From positions 3,063,001 to 3,127,000 of the forward strand of contig NC_092670.1 of the NCBI RefSeq assembly GCF_964355755.1: a stretch of 64,000 bases of DNA, written 5' to 3'. Positions within the stretch are counted from its first letter, which is position 1; each line of letters begins with the position of its first letter. The position numbers and the translations under genes were made by a program. The notes below the pieces were generated by a model that was given only the letters and a program-made list of their open reading frames with translations, ran no database searches and was not told the origin of the DNA. The DNA comes from Antedon mediterranea. Its lineage: Eukaryota; Echinodermata; Crinoidea; Comatulida; Antedonidae. Shown here piece by piece: positions 63,122-64,000 of this stretch.

Positions 63122-63358
63122 TATGACAAGCCGTTTGGTCAATTACCTCTAATTTCAACTTAGGTTGAATGCATTGCACTGAAGTGCAATACATTCAACC
63201 TGATACAATCGTATAAGTACAATGCAATTGAACCTCACTGCAAATAGAATGTATTGCAGTTTAAGTTGAATGTATTGCACTTGAATACCACTGCACTTCA
63301 GTGAAATGTATTCAACTTAACATTAATTCAAGGATACATGATAAAACGGCTTGCCATA
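63122..63358. repeat. fold-back MITE-like element rich in palindromes
   Basis: Outer arms TATGACAAGCCGTTT (63122-63136) and AAACGGCTTGCCATA (63344-63358), possibly with TA duplications at the extreme ends. Inside are a 19-bp-arm hairpin (63162-63180/63183-63201, arms from AGGTTGAATGC, one mismatch) and a second pair TTAAGTTGAAT/ATTCAACTTAA (63261-63271/63310-63320). The interior repeats the word TTGAATGTATTGCACT in both orientations. No coding capacity. Confidence 0.65.
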
Positions 63359-63569
63359 CGATTTTTGTCCCACATTTGTGCGCCAATGAAGAACAGAATA
63401 GTAACCGATTAGAGTATTACATTCCCTTAACGGCTTAAAAGGAATCGCTAATTGTTTAGTGCCATTAACTTCTTTTGTTTGGCCATTGAGGAAAACAAAT
63501 TGATATGACTTATACAGATTTGAAAACAGAGAGGGGAGTCGGGCTTTTCTAGGAATATTGTATTTCACG

Positions 63570-64000
63570 CGTGACTGAACCGGCAGTGTTGAACGAGGAT
63601 CTGAAATAGCGGGAGAAGAGCGACAGTTGCTGTTTACATACAACATACATTAACATTGTGTTGCAGGGCCTGGTTGGGTTATTCACCTAAGCTATCACTT
63701 GGGGTTTTTCCGGTGAGTTTTTACCTTGCACTACCAATATAAAATGTTACATTTCGCCAGCCTACCGTATTGCAACAAAGCACTTCAATATTTCAGATAG
63801 TGTTTGGCGTCTGCAAGTTGACGTATTGTATGAAATTACCAGGTCCCCCAAATTGACGTATTGTAGACAACATCTGAATTGTGGAAAACGATTAACGCCC
63901 TCAAGGTTAGTTTACTGGGCTTAAGTTCGTACTTTGGGAAGAAGTTACATATTTTGGACTTACTATATTGATCCGGTGAAGTTTTCTTAACGTACCGACA
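63570..64000 (+). repeat. dispersed direct repeat, right copy
   Basis: Partner of 56290-56710 in the same orientation; it runs off the window end, so its full length is unknown. About 75-80% alike by eye with small insertions (for example around 63690-63715). Confidence 0.8.

Overview
The window is animal-type nuclear DNA. Its genes are split by GT-AG introns, and it carries eukaryotic DNA transposons with TTAA, TTA and TA target duplications, a decayed non-LTR retrotransposon tail and long A+T-rich non-coding stretches. No bacterial operons, rRNA genes or CRISPR arrays were seen. The combination of an integrase-type (IS3EU-like) transposase, P2X7-C-like zinc-domain genes and CTAGGCC-rich tracts suggests a marine invertebrate, perhaps an echinoderm or other deuterostome. 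That placement is an inference with low confidence.

Layout. (1) 1-1,033: flank with a 553-bp TTAA-type MITE. (2) 1,040-14,446: a 13.4-kb DNA transposon with ~355-bp terminal inverted repeats and a 6-bp duplication (AACGAC). It holds a broken integrase-like transposase gene on + (2,252-7,123) and a three-exon companion gene on - (11,085-12,792). It has been invaded by a 3.1-kb TTAA-type element (2,896-6,033) lying exactly inside the transposase reading frame, by a Helitron-like piece with a tRNA-like segment (12,921-13,331), and by a diverged relative of the array described next. (3) 15,406-50,261: about 35 kb of 18 head-to-tail ~1.52-1.60-kb units. Each starts at CTAGACATG with a 9-bp-arm hairpin. 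Each contains an older internal ~355-bp duplication with TGACG/TGACGTCA motifs every ~180 bp, and many units end in a second hairpin. Blocks of units are near-identical over several kb. Three transposons interrupt the array: a PIF/Harbinger-type element with MADF and BESS-like remnants, a pogo/Tigger-type element, and a TTAA-type element. Two of the three landed at the same nucleotide position of the unit. (4) 50,262-51,735: a ~630-bp tandem duplication with a 'cattttgtc' minisatellite, then the 3' end of a CR1/L2-like retrotransposon. (5) 51,736-64,000: mostly single-copy non-coding DNA with local duplications, plus one convincing intact gene of five exons (59,135-62,236). It encodes a 266-residue protein that looks like an OB-fold, RPA-like single-strand-DNA-binding protein. 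This gene lies between two diverged direct repeats ~7.3 kb apart.

Functionally this is a transposon graveyard and satellite region beside one probable host or passenger gene. The two genes with consistent splice phases (OB-fold gene, 801 nt; companion gene of the large transposon, 690 nt) are the best candidates for expressed proteins. Short ORFs recurring in the 1.5-kb units are most simply by-products of DNA repetition. All family assignments are from motif recognition by eye; no database search was run.
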